This document shows positions 35,739-48,084 of a DNA stretch of 64,000 bases, piece after piece (position 1 is the first letter of the stretch; each line of letters starts with the position of its first letter). The stretch spans positions 515,984,815 through 516,048,814 of the forward strand of contig CM077115.1 of assembly GCA_039619475.1 (NCBI GenBank), read 5' to 3'. The stretch is from Icerya purchasi. Lineage: Eukaryota; Arthropoda; Insecta; Hemiptera; Monophlebidae. Made by a program: the position numbers and the translations under genes. The notes under the pieces were generated by a model that saw nothing but the letters and a program-made list of their open reading frames with translations, had not been told where the DNA came from and searched no databases.

Positions 35739-36209
35739 CTAGTTTTGTATCTTAGTTTCAGGGTCATCCTTACTAAGGAGAGGTTTTAATTTATTAATTA
35801 TGCGAGTACATTTGTTCTTAAGGCCTACGCTGCCTAATAATGGTCTTACTTGAGAAAGCATGTGTAAAAGGTTATCCCTATCTTCTGTGAAAGTCAGTGC
35901 GTAATTAACAAAATCCTGACTTGTGGCCACCTGTCTTATGAATTCTTGAAATTCTTGATAGTCTAAGAAGAACGGAGTCTGGCCGCTAGTAAATAGATGT
36001 AATGTTCCTTCTGTTAATAGGTTAATATCAACTCCTTTGTTTGCTTCTTTAGAGGCTGGTTTGGCAGTATTGTCCATGATGTTAATTTCTACGTTGTGCA
36101 CCGTAGAATTTTGATTTTCTAGGTTTATTCGCTTAGTAGCAGTTTTATCTGGAAATGGCGGTTGAGTTGAATTGTATCTTTCATCGGGACTAATGGGGTG
36201 TTTAATTTT
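35739..36209 (-). pseudogene. I-like ORF1, C-terminal part
   Basis: An open minus frame that ends 37 nt before the ORF2 start, the position of ORF1 in a two-ORF non-LTR element. It is cut at its N-terminus at about 36210. The visible ~155 residues start with Pro/Ser/Asn-rich sequence and continue with an acidic helical part (FLDYQEFQEFIRQ, then RDNLLHMLSQVRPLLGS, INKLKPLL). No CCHC knuckle is present in the surviving part, although many I-like ORF1 proteins have them; they may lie in the lost N-terminus or be absent. Assigned by position rather than homology. Confidence 0.55.
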
Positions 36210-36224
36210 AAATATATTATTATT

Positions 36225-36510
36225 ATTTTACAAAAAGTGTATATAAGATTACTTTCTGGTACCTTTCACCTTACAGACGGAGACGAGATTGCCGCAAAAA
36301 GGTAGATGGAAAGATGAAATAAACCAATTTTTAAATAGCAGTCATTTTGGAAAAGTAGCAATTAATAGATTAACATTTGGAACGGTTAAAGGATACCTTT
36401 GCTCTCTGCATGGGCCGAGGAAATTTTATCTATAGATAATTATTTTTCTTTGTAACGATTATGTATAATTTTCTCAATAAAGGTATTTTGATTTTGATAT
36501 TTGATATATG
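36225..36510 (+). pseudogene. Unidentified element: protein C-terminus plus 3' UTR
   Basis: A plus frame ends GRWKDEINQFLNSSHFGK, then AINRLTFGTVKGYLCSLHG, and stops at 36434. A short UTR with AATAAA (36477-36482) and a TTTTGATTTTGATATTTGAT tail follow, which is how some CR1-like elements finish. I do not recognise the protein. It abuts the truncated 5' end of the I-like element. Confidence 0.4.
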
Positions 36511-36916
36511 ACTATTGATTCAGGTAATAAGTAATAGTAAAATAACGTGTTTATCGAGTTTCAATATTAAGAACTGTACAAATTTCCGCACATTTTGCTA
36601 TAGTATTAAAATATGTAAACGAACGAATAATCGTTAGTTATTAAATTATATTATTTTTTATAAAAAATCACAGTTTCTTTTAATAATAGTCATCAGCTTG
36701 ATTACGTTTCTATTCGGTTAGATAAGTATCTCGACATAGAAAACACGTGGTAATAAAAAAAAAAGAGCAAGTGGGAATAAGTGAATTTAAAATTTTTTGT
36801 GCTCTTATATCAAAATTTTTTTTTATAAATATTAAATTTTATATAACTTTTTTTCATAATAACATTTAATATTTAAAATAATATCGAATTACATAATAAG
36901 TAAGAATAAATTATTA

Positions 36917-38247
36917 TCAAATCAAATCAAATCAAATATACTTTATTATTATTATTATTGTACAAATTTCCATCTATGCGCAGAAATTGCGCGAGCGATG
37001 GAGTAATAAAAACAATAAAAATAACATTGAAAAGTGAAAAGAAAAGAAAAAGATAATTTTGAACAAATTAAAGTTCTACAAAAGAAAAAAGAAAATAAAA
37101 CTTTTCTATGCTTTTAACGCAAAATGGCGGTTAACGTAAGGGGGATAAACTGTTAATACATTATGCCGGGCGTGTGTAATAAAGATTTAAAAAGAAATGT
37201 AGGTTTAAGCTGAAATGTACAATAAGATAAATTACAATAAATAAGATAAATTGAAATAAAATAAAATAAAGTAAAGTCGACTGATTTATAACTGAACGGC
37301 AAGGATTTAAGTGAAGAAAAGGAATAGATGTAGGAGAGTATAGGAATGATAGGAAAATCAAATAATGTAACTTAAATGGACGCATCAAATTATCATTTGT
37401 TATCTATGAGATCAGAAAAGTACTCTAATAAACACTTCCGTCTTTTTTTGTAATTTTTTAAATCATTCTTAATGTGATGCGGCAAAAGGTTAAATATTAA
37501 GGGGGCCATATATAAAGCTTGGTTCCTTGAATGGAATTTCATTAGTTTGGGCATGATGGCCATTTCTTTTCCACAACTCCTTGTACTACGTTCTTTTATC
37601 AATAAGTTAAATTCATTATTGTATTTTAGCATAAATAGTAATAACTGTGTTTTGTATAATGTTTGAACATTTGGGAAAGTATGGTTAAATTGCCTACATT
37701 TATTTTTATTAATAAGTCTCCCGATTTTATTATGCAAATAATTTATCTGTGTTGTAATATATTTGGCTGCATTACCCCAGTGCATCAGCCCATATATTAG
37801 CACAGGCTTATACAGGGAATTGTATAACTGATACATATGTTCCTCGCTGAAGTGCTCAGATAAGTAATAAAAAATATAATTTAGTTTTCTTAATTTAGCC
37901 GCAAGGAAATCTGTGTGCTTATTCCATGTCAATTTGTAATCCAGCTTTATTCCTAAGTACTTTACCTCAAACACTCTTTTAATTTCAAAGTTATTATCTA
38001 AACAGATCTTATTGAAATCACTCATGAAATGTGTTACATGGCTGTATATCATAAATTTTGTTTTTTTTAAATTTACTACCAATCTGTTTGCCCTAAACCA
38101 ATCTACTACAATTTTAATGTCTCTATAAGCTAGCTGTTGCAAAATGTGGGTATAACGTGAACTTAATACAATTACTGTATCATCCGCATATGTGAATATT
38201 TTTCCAGATATTTTTAGGTTACATAATTCATTAATATAAATGATACG
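36917..38247 (-). pseudogene. CR1/L2-like retrotransposon, 3' third, open frame
   Basis: From about 38245 to the stop at 37393 one minus frame is open (about 283 codons), beginning inside RT: IYINELCNLK, FTYADDTVIVLSS (motif C with YADD at about 38172-38186), VVNLKKTKFMIYS, EVKYLGIKLDYKLTWNKH, LYKPVLIYGLMHWGNAAK. This is the RT palm-thumb of the CR1/L2/Daphne type. The 3' UTR runs to a (TTTGA)4 tail (TCAAA repeats, 36917-36937 on plus). The upstream RT and endonuclease were never copied (5' truncation). The unbroken frame suggests a young insertion. Confidence 0.8.
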
Positions 38248-38289
38248 GGTAAAAAAAGAAATATAGAAAAAAAAAAGATAAAAAGAAGT

Positions 38290-39843
38290 TATCGAGTATT
38301 CAAACGTCTAACCCTAACATGGATAAATGACAAAACACAATATAGGGGTTTCAAAAAGGAAAATCCACATCGAAAGCAATCGGTGAGCTTACCAAAAAAA
38401 TGAGAGATAGCTGTGAAGAGGGAAAGAAGGTGTTGATAACGTTTATAGATCTTACTAAAGCACTTGAAACGGTTGATCATAAAATAATCATAAACGCATT
38501 AGAGGAAATAGGAATAACGAGTATATGTAGTTTATAGAAATGGTTTCAGAGTTATTTAACACACCGGAAAACATATGTAAATATCTTAAATGTGCAAAGT
38601 GAAAAAGAGGAGATGGATTTAGGAGTACCGCAGGGTAGCAACTTAGCGCCAATACTGTTTATTATATATACAAATGGTCTCTGTATAAGGGGAATTAAGT
38701 TACAGTGAGGTAGTCTCGTACGCGGATGATATAGCAATAGTTACGTCACATAAAGATGTTAAAAAGGCAGAAATAAGGATGCAAAAAGATCTAATAACAA
38801 TAAGTAAATGGGCACACGATAAAAGTCTAAGAATAAAGGTAAAAAAGACTAATGGTACTGTGGAAAAAAAGAGACAGCTTCGATCTCTATTGTCTAAATA
38901 TAATAATGCACTTAAATGAATTTGCAAATTCGATTAGGGAGGAAGAAATGAATGTGAAATGAAAAACTGTCAAAAGTTAGACATAGTAACGCAGTATAAA
39001 CATTTTTGGGGAGTAATGATGAACCAACACTTAAGATGGGACATACACATATGGGGAATACATTGCAAAGAAAATAAGAGCAATTCTACCAGCTTCATAT
39101 ACATTAAAGAAATATGCAACAAATGAAATATTAAAAGTAGTTTATTATGCGCTAATTCGAGGATCAGATATGGAATTCTGGCATAATGATGAGGAAAGGT
39201 ATACTCGGGGAAAATAAATAAACTGCAAATTAAATGCTTGAAATTAATAGGAAATTCTTAAGGGGAGAAACTGAAAGTGAAATAATTAAAAAAGAAAACG
39301 TAATGAGCGTAAAAGAAATGTATACTTATTAGCAAAGATATGGGAGTACATATCAGCAGAAAAGAAAATTGAATTGGAGGAAAGAATAAACACAGAATAC
39401 GAGTCGAGGGAAAAATTTTCGTATTAACTGCCGTTAGTAAGAACAAAGATGGGGGAGCAAACGGATAAATATATTATAACTCAGATGCTGATTTACCCAA
39501 AGAAATAATAATAGAGAAGGAAAAAATAGGGGAAAGAAAAAGGAAAATAAAGGAATGGCTTCAGGAAGAAGAAAATATAAAAAAAAATAATAAACATAAA
39601 ATAAAACGACAAGGCGTAACAAAAAAACTTTGAATATAGAAGATAGAAATAGATTATTAATTACCTATAAGTCAATAGATTAAGACTAGTAAATATTACA
39701 CGATTATGTATATACATATATAAGTTAATTTAAGATGGTAAAGTGTTCAATAGGATAATTCGTCGACAAGCGTTTTAGCTTGACAAAAGTTTTATATGTA
39801 AAAGATAATAAATACATATTTTTCAAAAAAAAAAAAAAAAAAA
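38290..39843 (+). pseudogene. Degenerate non-LTR RT copy with poly(A) tail
   Basis: Plus strand, many stops. Blocks: GELTKKMRDSCEEGKKVLIT, FIDLTKALETVDHKI (motif A; Asp kept, AFDTVDH mutated), GVPQGSNLAPILF (motif B), SYADDIAIV read across a frameshift (motif C, near 38712-38730), then Lys/Glu-rich C-terminal sequence to about 39630. It ends in an A19 tail at 39825-39843. The clade lies among Jockey/CR1-like elements. It is on the opposite strand to, and only ~40 bp from, the CR1-like copy. Confidence 0.7.
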
Positions 39844-42180
39844 TGTATACGCTGGCTCGCTAAGTTTAGTTCTCAAGTTTCACGCACTAATACAGACGAC
39901 GCAATTAGTTTCCGTTTTTTACTGGAAAAAGCTGGACCAAATCGGTGATCCAAATTTATGATGTTTCCCCCCCTATTAGTAATTTAGTGAATTCTTATTT
40001 TTATTATTTTCTTCTTATATTTTCTTACTCAATATGTGTTGTTACCTTTTTCCTGCTAACCCCAAAATATGCTATGTTACGATGTCAATATGTGTACATT
40101 CGAGATGTGTAGGACAATATTGTATACATTTTGTACAAAACCTCGCTCCTATGTTGAAATATATACATTCTTTCTTTTTTCTGAAAATAATTATCGAGAA
40201 AAGTAAAATTCTGCAACTAGCATCAAACGTGACGTTTTATGGCGACAAATTATCAAAATTTAAAAAAATAAATAAATAAATAAATAACGCAAAAATATGT
40301 TCTTTTGAAATTTTTTTTTGTAAATTTTTTTAATAACCTACGAATGTGTCTATCGGTAATGAAAATTACCTATTATTAATATACACTCTATTGGTCGAAA
40401 AATAATCAGCAATTTATTTAAATGAGAGATAAATCAATCGCTATGAGTCTAGCTGGTTAGGTGCCGGTTGGGCGGAGTAGCATGGTAAAAGAGAGACGCA
40501 GTGAGAAACAGAAGTAAGATAAGAATTTGCAGAGGAAAGGGTCTAACTTCGGTTTACTACATCGTAAAATCGGACGTAATGAAAGAAGTTAAACTTCTTA
40601 ACGATCGTTTAACTGTACTAGTCTGTTCGAAATGCGAAATTTATGGCATTTTTTTGGAAATACGATTCTTAATTCGCTTGTTTCTTCCGTTCGACCGTTT
40701 AAAAGTTTTCTTCCGATTTATGGCATTGAAAAGTTTAACGTTGACTTCTTCAAAAATGTTGTCAACGTTAAAAAACAGCAAATGTATTCTTCTCAGTCTA
40801 CAGTTCATTTCTATTTTATCCCCATTATTAAAAAAAAAAAAAGAAAAAAAAACAAAACGTGCCCAGTCTTGGTTTGCCGTGGTTGATACTAATTCTATCT
40901 CTTATTTAATTTGCGTGCACTGCGTCGGTCCTGCGGTTGAAAAATATTTTGAAAACGAAATGCCTCGATCTGACTAACTGCCCTTGAAAACATAAAACCA
41001 AATTAAAAACAAACAAACCTAACAAGTCGCCTGCAGCCACTGTGTTTTGTTTTCGATTCTTCCTCTTTCTGGAAAGTTTTGACGTATTTTTCGTGTAGTA
41101 CTAACAGGTTTCTTTTTCACAAAGCATCTGACTAGAATTTAACAAAAAAGCAACAATACACAATTCGTGGCTGTTAAAATTGACGCGACGGGGTCAATAA
41201 TTTCGCCCAGACAGACTGTGCCCTTTTCAATATTTTTCAATATTTTTCAATGTGACGTGATAGTAAATTTCTCAGCCTTATGATATTCGTAATTAGGTCA
41301 TGTCTTATGTTATTATTTGCTTCGTTTGAGATTTAGTTAATATTATTCGATGCAATTACATTTAAAACACTGTAAAGATCGATGAATAACGAGAGAGTTC
41401 TATTTATATCGATATAAAACGGTTATAAGATTTTCCCGCGTAATTTCGTAATTCCTATAAAGCGTGCATAAGACATTCGATTAGAAATGGTTCACTTATA
41501 AATTCGATACACGCATTTAACGAGAAATATACAATGAAGCCCTCTATAAAAGTACAGATTTCTGTTTACTGGAACACTTGTTTACCCCCTACGGGAGCTT
41601 AAATATTTAAAAAAAAAAAAAAGGTGACAAGACCACATCGCATGCCATCCAGAGAACAGTGAATTACATCATTAACCAGTAAATCGCATGCTGCAATTTA
41701 AACGTACTCATAAAAAGTAACAATTGTTATAAGTCAGAGTAGCGCAAACTGTGTATTTTTTAATCGCAGACTGAATATTAAAGAACACATTAATTTGTGC
41801 AGAATATTCATCAGATAGAAGTTTTTCCAAGTCAATCGGATATTTTTCCGAAATAGTTACTTGATTTTTAAACTCATTTTTTTATCTAACATAAATTTGC
41901 ACAACCGAAATTTGTCGCTTGTAAATATTTCCGCACAAAAGAAGAACGCTTACTGACTCGCGCTGATATCAAACAGCCAAAAGAAATAATGAGCGCAATG
42001 ACAAAAATATTTATGAAAAAACAGATCTGCCGACTTCAAAAGAAAAAGACGACTTATTAGGTTGTGTTTCTTTTTTTATGTTTCTTTTTGCTTGTGTTTT
42101 GATTATTCAGACCAATATTAAAGATCCTTTATTCACTGGAAACGGTACCGAGATCAGTGTTGGGGAACCATATTGCTATC
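39844..42180. other. AT-rich interval, no gene seen
   Basis: Includes an AAAT repeat at about 40265-40286. The 158-codon plus frame at 40501-40977 has a purine-rich part and no motif. No tRNA or terminal repeat recognised. Confidence 0.45.
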
Positions 42181-42187
42181 TCTCTAT

Positions 42188-42694
42188 CTATCGAATCGTT
42201 TCACCCCATGTAGGGGTATCGTGATCATGATCTGTCACCCGGTTGATCAGACTGCGCCAACAATTCCGATCCCTTGCGATGTGTACACAATCCTGAAAGG
42301 CACAACCAGCAGCTGTGCACACCGCGCCCGACCATCTAGTCGGCGCACGACCTCGACTCCTTTTTCCGTTGACCTTTCCTTGGACGAGCAACGCTTCCAA
42401 ATTGTTCGCTCTGATCACATGACCAAAATACCGCAGTATCCTGCAGAGCACCACAGATGACGATAGCCTCTTCATCTCATTTATTATGGAGACATTGGTT
42501 CTCCTGGCTGTCCATGGGACACGCAGCATATGCCTCCAGCACCACATTTCGAGTGCGTCTATACGTTTTTTGTCTGCGCTGGTCATTGACCAGGTCTGCG
42601 CACTATACAAGAACACTGAGAAGACGAGGGAGTTCACTAGCCGAATCTTTACACCGTTACTAACAGCCATATATACCAGAGTATATAATAACAT
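42188..42694 (-). pseudogene. RTE-like RT C-terminal domain, open fragment
   Basis: The best-preserved RTE-like piece: 168 codons open on minus. Order: VKIRLVNSLVFSVFLYSAQTW, IDALEMWCWRHMLRVPWT, TNVSIINEM, RYFGHVIRANNLEALLVQGK, GKRSRGRAPTRW and CVHIARDRNCWRSL, ending TPTWGETIR and a stop. This is the thumb plus C-terminal domain of RTE-like proteins. The upstream RT is absent (5' truncation near 42695). An apparent start at 42694 is chance. No activity is possible. Confidence 0.8.
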
Positions 42695-42844
42695 AGATAC
42701 ACTCGGTAGTCACTGTTAAAAAAGCGGGTTTGCCTGTCTTTTTGGAGAAATTTTCAGTAACGGCAATAAACATTAGCGTTAAAACCATTATCAATGTTAT
42801 TTCAGGTGCAATACGAAGTCAAATAATGGAACAGTGGAATCAAG

Positions 42845-43070
42845 GACACATCTCCACCCCGTCGGCCCGCCTTCTGAATATTAAGAAGTCGGTAGAACCA
42901 TGATGGCTCTCTCCCAGGGGACTTTACGAGTACATTATCGTGCGCTCAATCGTTTACGCCTCGGCCACACGCGACTATCCGACGGCTATTTGTTGCCCGG
43001 CGATCACCCTCCAACCATTTATCCTTTCTGCCGTGCACAAATGCTTAAGATGCAGCACGCGACTGTTATA
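42845..43070 (+). pseudogene. I-like retrotransposon knuckle fragment
   Basis: Plus frame near 42860-43050: IKKSVEP then, after a stop, LNRLRLGHTRLSDGYLL and HPPTIYPFCRAQ. LNRLRLGHT is identical to the same block in the 31.9-36.2 kb element, and the C-x-H knuckle follows. A short 3' piece in opposite orientation to its RTE-like neighbour. Confidence 0.6.
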
Positions 43071-43759
43071 TTTTTTTTTATACGCAGATAATTTACATTG
43101 TAGCTCATACAAAACGTATACTATTCATAAACGTTTACAGCTGAACTCCGTTGTTCGGTTTTAAAATTTTTGAAAAAAACGAAAAAACCGAAATTAACTC
43201 ACCTATAAAACACATCTTTACTGGTAGATATTCCGCTCCCTTGAGACAACTGCGAATTAAAGGCATCGGGATAAAGTGGGCTGATCATAAACCTATAGGT
43301 GTGTAATTCCGGATAAGAGATTAACTTTTAAGGAACACCTGAAACACGTTGAAATGAAAACAGAGTTAAGCCAATTATTAATTCGAAAATCCTGTACTTG
43401 AGCAATTCGAATAAACTTATTATCTATAATTATTAGCTTACTTAAGTTTGATGCTCGATTTCGAACTCCAATTTTAATAAATTTCAATTACTACAACATA
43501 TAGGTATTGCCGTTTTGTACTTTAAAAATCGATTTACAGTTGCCCTATTTAAACGATTTTATAATTAACACAGTCAAAAAAGTGTTTCTCATCGATGTTC
43601 CTATGAACAACATACGCATATCGCGAATATAGGCGATTACAGTTCTGAGCTGCTAGCCAGGATGTACATTAATTATAAGTATCGTCGGATTGAACATAAC
43701 TAGACTTTTGGCTAGAAGAACTGCGATCGTTAACTCAGGTTATAAAGTTTGGCAGCTTT
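43071..43759. other. Interval without recognised gene
   Basis: May include the 3' UTR of the next minus-strand element. No tail could be placed. Confidence 0.35.
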
Positions 43760-45560
43760 GAGGTAATAGTTTGAGGTTTTCACTGTAACTGTCGCACAGC
43801 ACACGGATTCAAGAGTTTCATTTGAGATATGGCGAATTTCTTTGACTGGTGAAATTTCGAGCATTCGGTAATTATATGACTTTGATTGATATTGGGACGT
43901 TGCACACATATTGATCGCGGTTGCTTATTTAAAATGTGTCCATGCGTTAAGGGGCCGAATGGCAATTGTTCTTAGGCGGAAAAGTATTACCTCGTCCTTT
44001 CTCGATTCTTGGAATGAGGTTTTCCACGGAAGAACGACACTGTTTTCTTAATTAATTTTAATTTGTTTGCGCGTATGGCACTAAATGATTCGCTGGAAGG
44101 CTTTTTCTGCGAAAGATTTGCCAGCTTTTTTTAAATCGGCGATTGACATTGAAACATTCGGAATTGATAGGCACTTGAGGCTAGTTTCACATTTTCATCG
44201 GCTTGTTCGTTTTAAGGAATGTTGGAGTGAGATGGGATACAACAGAAAATGATTTCTTTGCTTGATGACGATAACGTTTGGATTATAATGTTGTTTCTCT
44301 TTGTAAAGCATTTCGCTGAATCAGTTGTTATCAGAATGTGGCGTGAGTTCTGTGCCATAGTTGACTGTTACTTTCAGAGCATTGAGTTCGGTTGACTAGA
44401 ACTCCGCTAGTAGTGGAAACGGAAACATCTAGTTTTCGTGAACGATCGAACAGCCAGCTTTTTCTGGTGTTTTAGAACCGTCTGTATGTACTCTAACGAA
44501 GTTTCGGTACTTATTTAGGAGGTTATTGTAGTTTTGATGATAAGCAGCCGGATTACCCCTAATCTGGTTAGTAAGAGATAGAGGTCTCTATATTTGCAGT
44601 AAAATCTAGTCACGGTGGATTTATATTGAAAGGAAAATTTAGAAGAGCGCTATTTTTGAGAATGACTGATTTAAGGGGATCATCGTTGTTATGGGAAACC
44701 GGAGTCAGTCACGAAGTGAAGGGAAGAGTTGAAGTTTGGATTGGCGAGAATGTTGAGGATAGCGTGTGCGGAGGCAAGATGCCTGAATATTTAGAGGGGT
44801 TCTGAGAATTCGTTTAGAAGACTATCGATTGGTGTGGTACGAAACGCGCCTGTAATTAACCTCAGGCATGTATTATGAATATTGTATTCAAGTAGCGAAA
44901 ACGTAAACAAGTGCGCCATAGTCAATTACTGGAAAGGGGGTTTGATGAAGTTTCAGAAGTGTACGTTTGTCTGAGACATACGAAGTGTGAGTAAATTTTT
45001 TTACGAGATTGATTTTTTTAAAGCATTTTGCTTCAAGATTTACGAGCTACGGAGTTCATGACGAGATATTATCAGTAAAAATTAAACCTAGGTATCTGAG
45101 ACTGTGTCTGAAACTGAAATAGAGGTATATTGTCGGTTTGAGAATATGGTGTTTAGGGCATTTGTAGTGTTTGCAGAAGTGGATTACATTTAGCTTGTGA
45201 ATGTATTTGATTAACAAACAGGGAGATTTTCTCCGACTGTATGCAATTGATAATATGCATAAGTCATCTGCAAAGAAAGAGCTTGGTGAACGAGCAGGGC
45301 TACTGATTTGGCTAGATCGTCGATACCGATTATGAAGAGAGTAAGGCTGAGAACCGCACCCTGACGGACTCCATTTAGCATTATGCGCGTGTTTGAAAAG
45401 GAGTTAGTGATGCGGACTACGAATTCTCTATGAAGAAGAAAATATTCAAATATATAACATGTATTCCCTTTAGCAATGCTTTCAGTGAGAAGAGAATTTA
45501 TGTTTTAATATTCTGTCGAATACTCTGCTGCTGTCGAAGAAGACCGCTCTATTGGATAGC
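43760..45560 (-). pseudogene. Heavily mutated I-like element (RT, RNase H, knuckle)
   Basis: No long open frame, but on the minus strand the I-like order is readable piecewise: NSFSNTRIMLNGVRQGAVLS (motif B, 45415-45343), FFADDLCI (motif C, intact FADD at 45263-45274), RHSLRYLGLIF near 45090, DKRTLLKLHQTP near 44960, GAFRTTP-like text near 44840, a T-D-G-S RNase H start near 44480, and a knuckle CVQRPNINQSHIITEC with THGHILNK before it (43940-43860). The 5' limit falls inside RT near 45560. Very many stops and indels indicate great age. Identified from motif order, not from any single match. Confidence 0.65.
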
Positions 45561-46193
45561 AGAGAAATCTGCGAAACACGAACTAGCCCCTGCAATCTCT
45601 TCGGATCCATTAAGTTTAGTACACCATGAAAAGCTTAACTTCACAGTCCATGATACCTTATCAAGGGTATCGGACTTATCTAGTTCATACTGCAGAGTTG
45701 AATGTTCTTTATTAATATACATAATTGGTTGCAATTATTATTATTTGTGTTTTTTTTTTCTTATTTTCGTTAAATATTAATGCGATTAGCTCTCGTCAAG
45801 CTAGTATGAATTTTTTTCTATGCTATGCAACTTTGATTAATTTTTTTTTTTTTTCATTATACGTTTTCTCCTTGAAAAAAGAGATGAATTCACTATATAC
45901 TTTATTCTATTCGGCGGCGGCAATGGCTAGGCTTTGTTTCACGAAGAAACCGGGTTGTTGGGAGCCTGTAGTGTTTGCACTGGATAGATCTCACAGAACG
46001 GTAGTGAACGAAATAAAGTTCTCGCAACAGTCAACCGGGGCACTTACTCTTCACCTGTGAGACGCTAGTATAATCTAGAATCTAGAGAAACATCACAGGA
46101 CAGCTCATTTAAAAGAGTTGAAATATGTGTGTTTGAGATAGTCTCTACAGAGGATAAAGATGCCGAAGACAAAAATTATAGTATCAGGTTCAC
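45561..46193. other. Interval without recognised gene
   Basis: The 111-116 codon frames here overlap T-runs and have no motif. Confidence 0.4.
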
Positions 46194-46207
46194 AGAAAAG
46201 CCATAAC

Positions 46208-46438
46208 TCCCTTTTATACAGTCAACTCCTGTCATTAGGTCTCCCTACTCCCTATAACTCTTCCTTTATCTTCTCCTTTCCTTCTTCTTCTGTGGTGTCC
46301 GCACTGCTGTCCTTTGTTGCGTCCATTTCGGACCGCTTAGTTATTTAATTTCTTAATTTAGTTTTCTTGTTGTTAGGTCAATGCCGCTGGCGCGCCCACA
46401 GAAAAAAAAAAACAAAAAAAAAAAACAAAAAAAACAAA
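46208..46438 (+). mobile_element. Family A 3' end with target-site duplication
   Basis: A 231-bp, severely 5'-truncated copy. The plus frame carries LPTPYNSSFIFSFPSSS and then SISDRLVI, matching LPTPFNASF...SISDRLRI in the copy at 8 kb. The 3' UTR is short and ends GCGCGCCCACAG followed by an A-rich tail (46401-46438). AGAAAAGCCATAAC at 46194-46207 and AGAAAAGCCAGAAC at 46439-46452 form a 14-bp direct repeat with one mismatch, defining the insertion exactly. Confidence 0.8.
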
Positions 46439-47772
46439 AGAAAAGCCAGAACGGAGACATCGCAGTAACAGCTACAGTAATAATAAAGAACGGGATAAGG
46501 GGAATAATTCCATACTATTTTCTCTACACGAGGATTTTAAACAACTTTAAAGGAAAATACCAAGTGGAATATAATACTGTTTAAACGAACTGAACAAAAA
46601 GCAAAAAAGAAAAAAATGTTACATTATTTCATTCATTTCATCTCTCAGTTTTATTATTATCATTATTATCATTATTATCATTATTATCATTAATTATTAT
46701 TATTTTCCAGTTAACTAATTACATCTTATTTTGATACTCCGGCTTACAATTTTTAATTAAAAATTTTATCTTTTTTTTTATTACCGGAGTTTTTAAATTT
46801 TCCTTCTTGTCTTTTTCTTCTTCTTCTTCTTCTTTTTCTTCTTTTTTTTTCGTGTAATCCGTGCTGAAATTGACAAAAAAAATAATTTATTACAAGTAAC
46901 TTTAAATTTGTATTTAAAATTAAGCGGATTCTTTAATTAATAACTTTTTCTTTACAGAATGCCTAACGCAGGAAAATAGTTGGCAAATATAATTAGCGAC
47001 TTCTGTTGAAATGTTAACGTTTACTAAACATTTAAGCAACTATAGTTGGATTTATTTCTGTTGTTTTTTTTTTTTTTCATTTTTTAAGTAACAATTATTT
47101 TTTCTAAATGAAAAAATTTTAATAGGACTTTAGTTTTCGGAAAAAATAAAGCTAATTTTTAAAAAGTGACAAATTTCTTAAAAGCGGAAAAAATTAAAAT
47201 TTTATTTATTCTCTTAAACCGTGATATTTCGGTAAAAGAATACATATTCTCGAACGAAAATTTAAAATTATTTAGCCAACGCCCAATGATCCGAAGTAAA
47301 TTTGATAAAAAAAAAAAAAAAAAAGGGTAAACCTGGTTATAAGCAGGTAAAAAAAATGAAACAACGCGTAACATGCAACCAAAATTGAATGGACCAGCGC
47401 TCGGTAAAAATTATATTTAATAAAATTTATAACGAAACCGGAAAACAGCTTCGACTTTACGAATAGAAAAACGTATCAATACATTTTTTTTTTTTTTACG
47501 TTGGAAATCGCTAACCTGAAAATAGTTAAAATAATTTATTCCGGAAAGTCGAAGTACGCAGCTGAGCGCCGGGGAAGGATTTATGATGAGACATGCTTAA
47601 ACTGCAAAACAATACATCGGACATGACGTATAATGCTGTCGACACAAGTTGAAAATCTTTCGAAATTTAAATTCTGTAGATTACGTCATTCACGCGGAAA
47701 TTGTAATTTAAAAGACCTGTCGCAGAATTTCGAAATTAACCACGATTATGGAATAATTTCGAAACACGTCCG

Positions 47773-47805
<33 letters not shown>

Positions 47806-48080
47806 ATATTTCTCTTCATATTATTTACACCTATTAAAATTAAAATTGCTACGACTGAGCATGATAAAACATGCTTGCTACGATGTTGATAACAACGAGA
47901 TTATTTAGGACATTTTGTATTCGCGCGCCTCTGATAAATTACAACGTAATATGCGTATACCAAAAAAAAGTTGAAAATTCATCAAAGCTCACTTTTCACA
48001 GCTTCGAACAAAATGTACAAATTCTTGAAGTATTAATAAAATAGAACACACACTAGCAAAGCAATGATATAATTTAAAAA
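46439..48080. other. AT-rich interval with ATT/ATC and TTA microsatellites
   Basis: ATTATTATC units at about 46648-46700, CTT at 46815-46835 and TTA at 47777-47803. No gene recognised. Confidence 0.5.
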
Positions 48081-48084
48081 ATCT

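Larger units (their letters stand above)
31904..36212 (-). mobile_element. I-like non-LTR retrotransposon, 5'-truncated
   Basis: About 4.3 kb in minus orientation: the end of ORF1, then ORF2 with AP-endonuclease, RT, RNase H and a C-terminal Cys/His knuckle, then a short 3' UTR and poly(A) (T-rich 31904-31924 on plus). The APE-RT-RNase H order without a LTR identifies the I group. The 5' end is cut within ORF1 at a TTATTATT run. Coding blocks are long and readable, so the copy is not very old, but several indels break ORF2. No target-site duplication was found. Confidence 0.85.

Noticed and set aside
40501..40977. 158-codon plus frame
   Set aside because: Ends through an A-rich low-complexity run, with no motif and no conserved start context.
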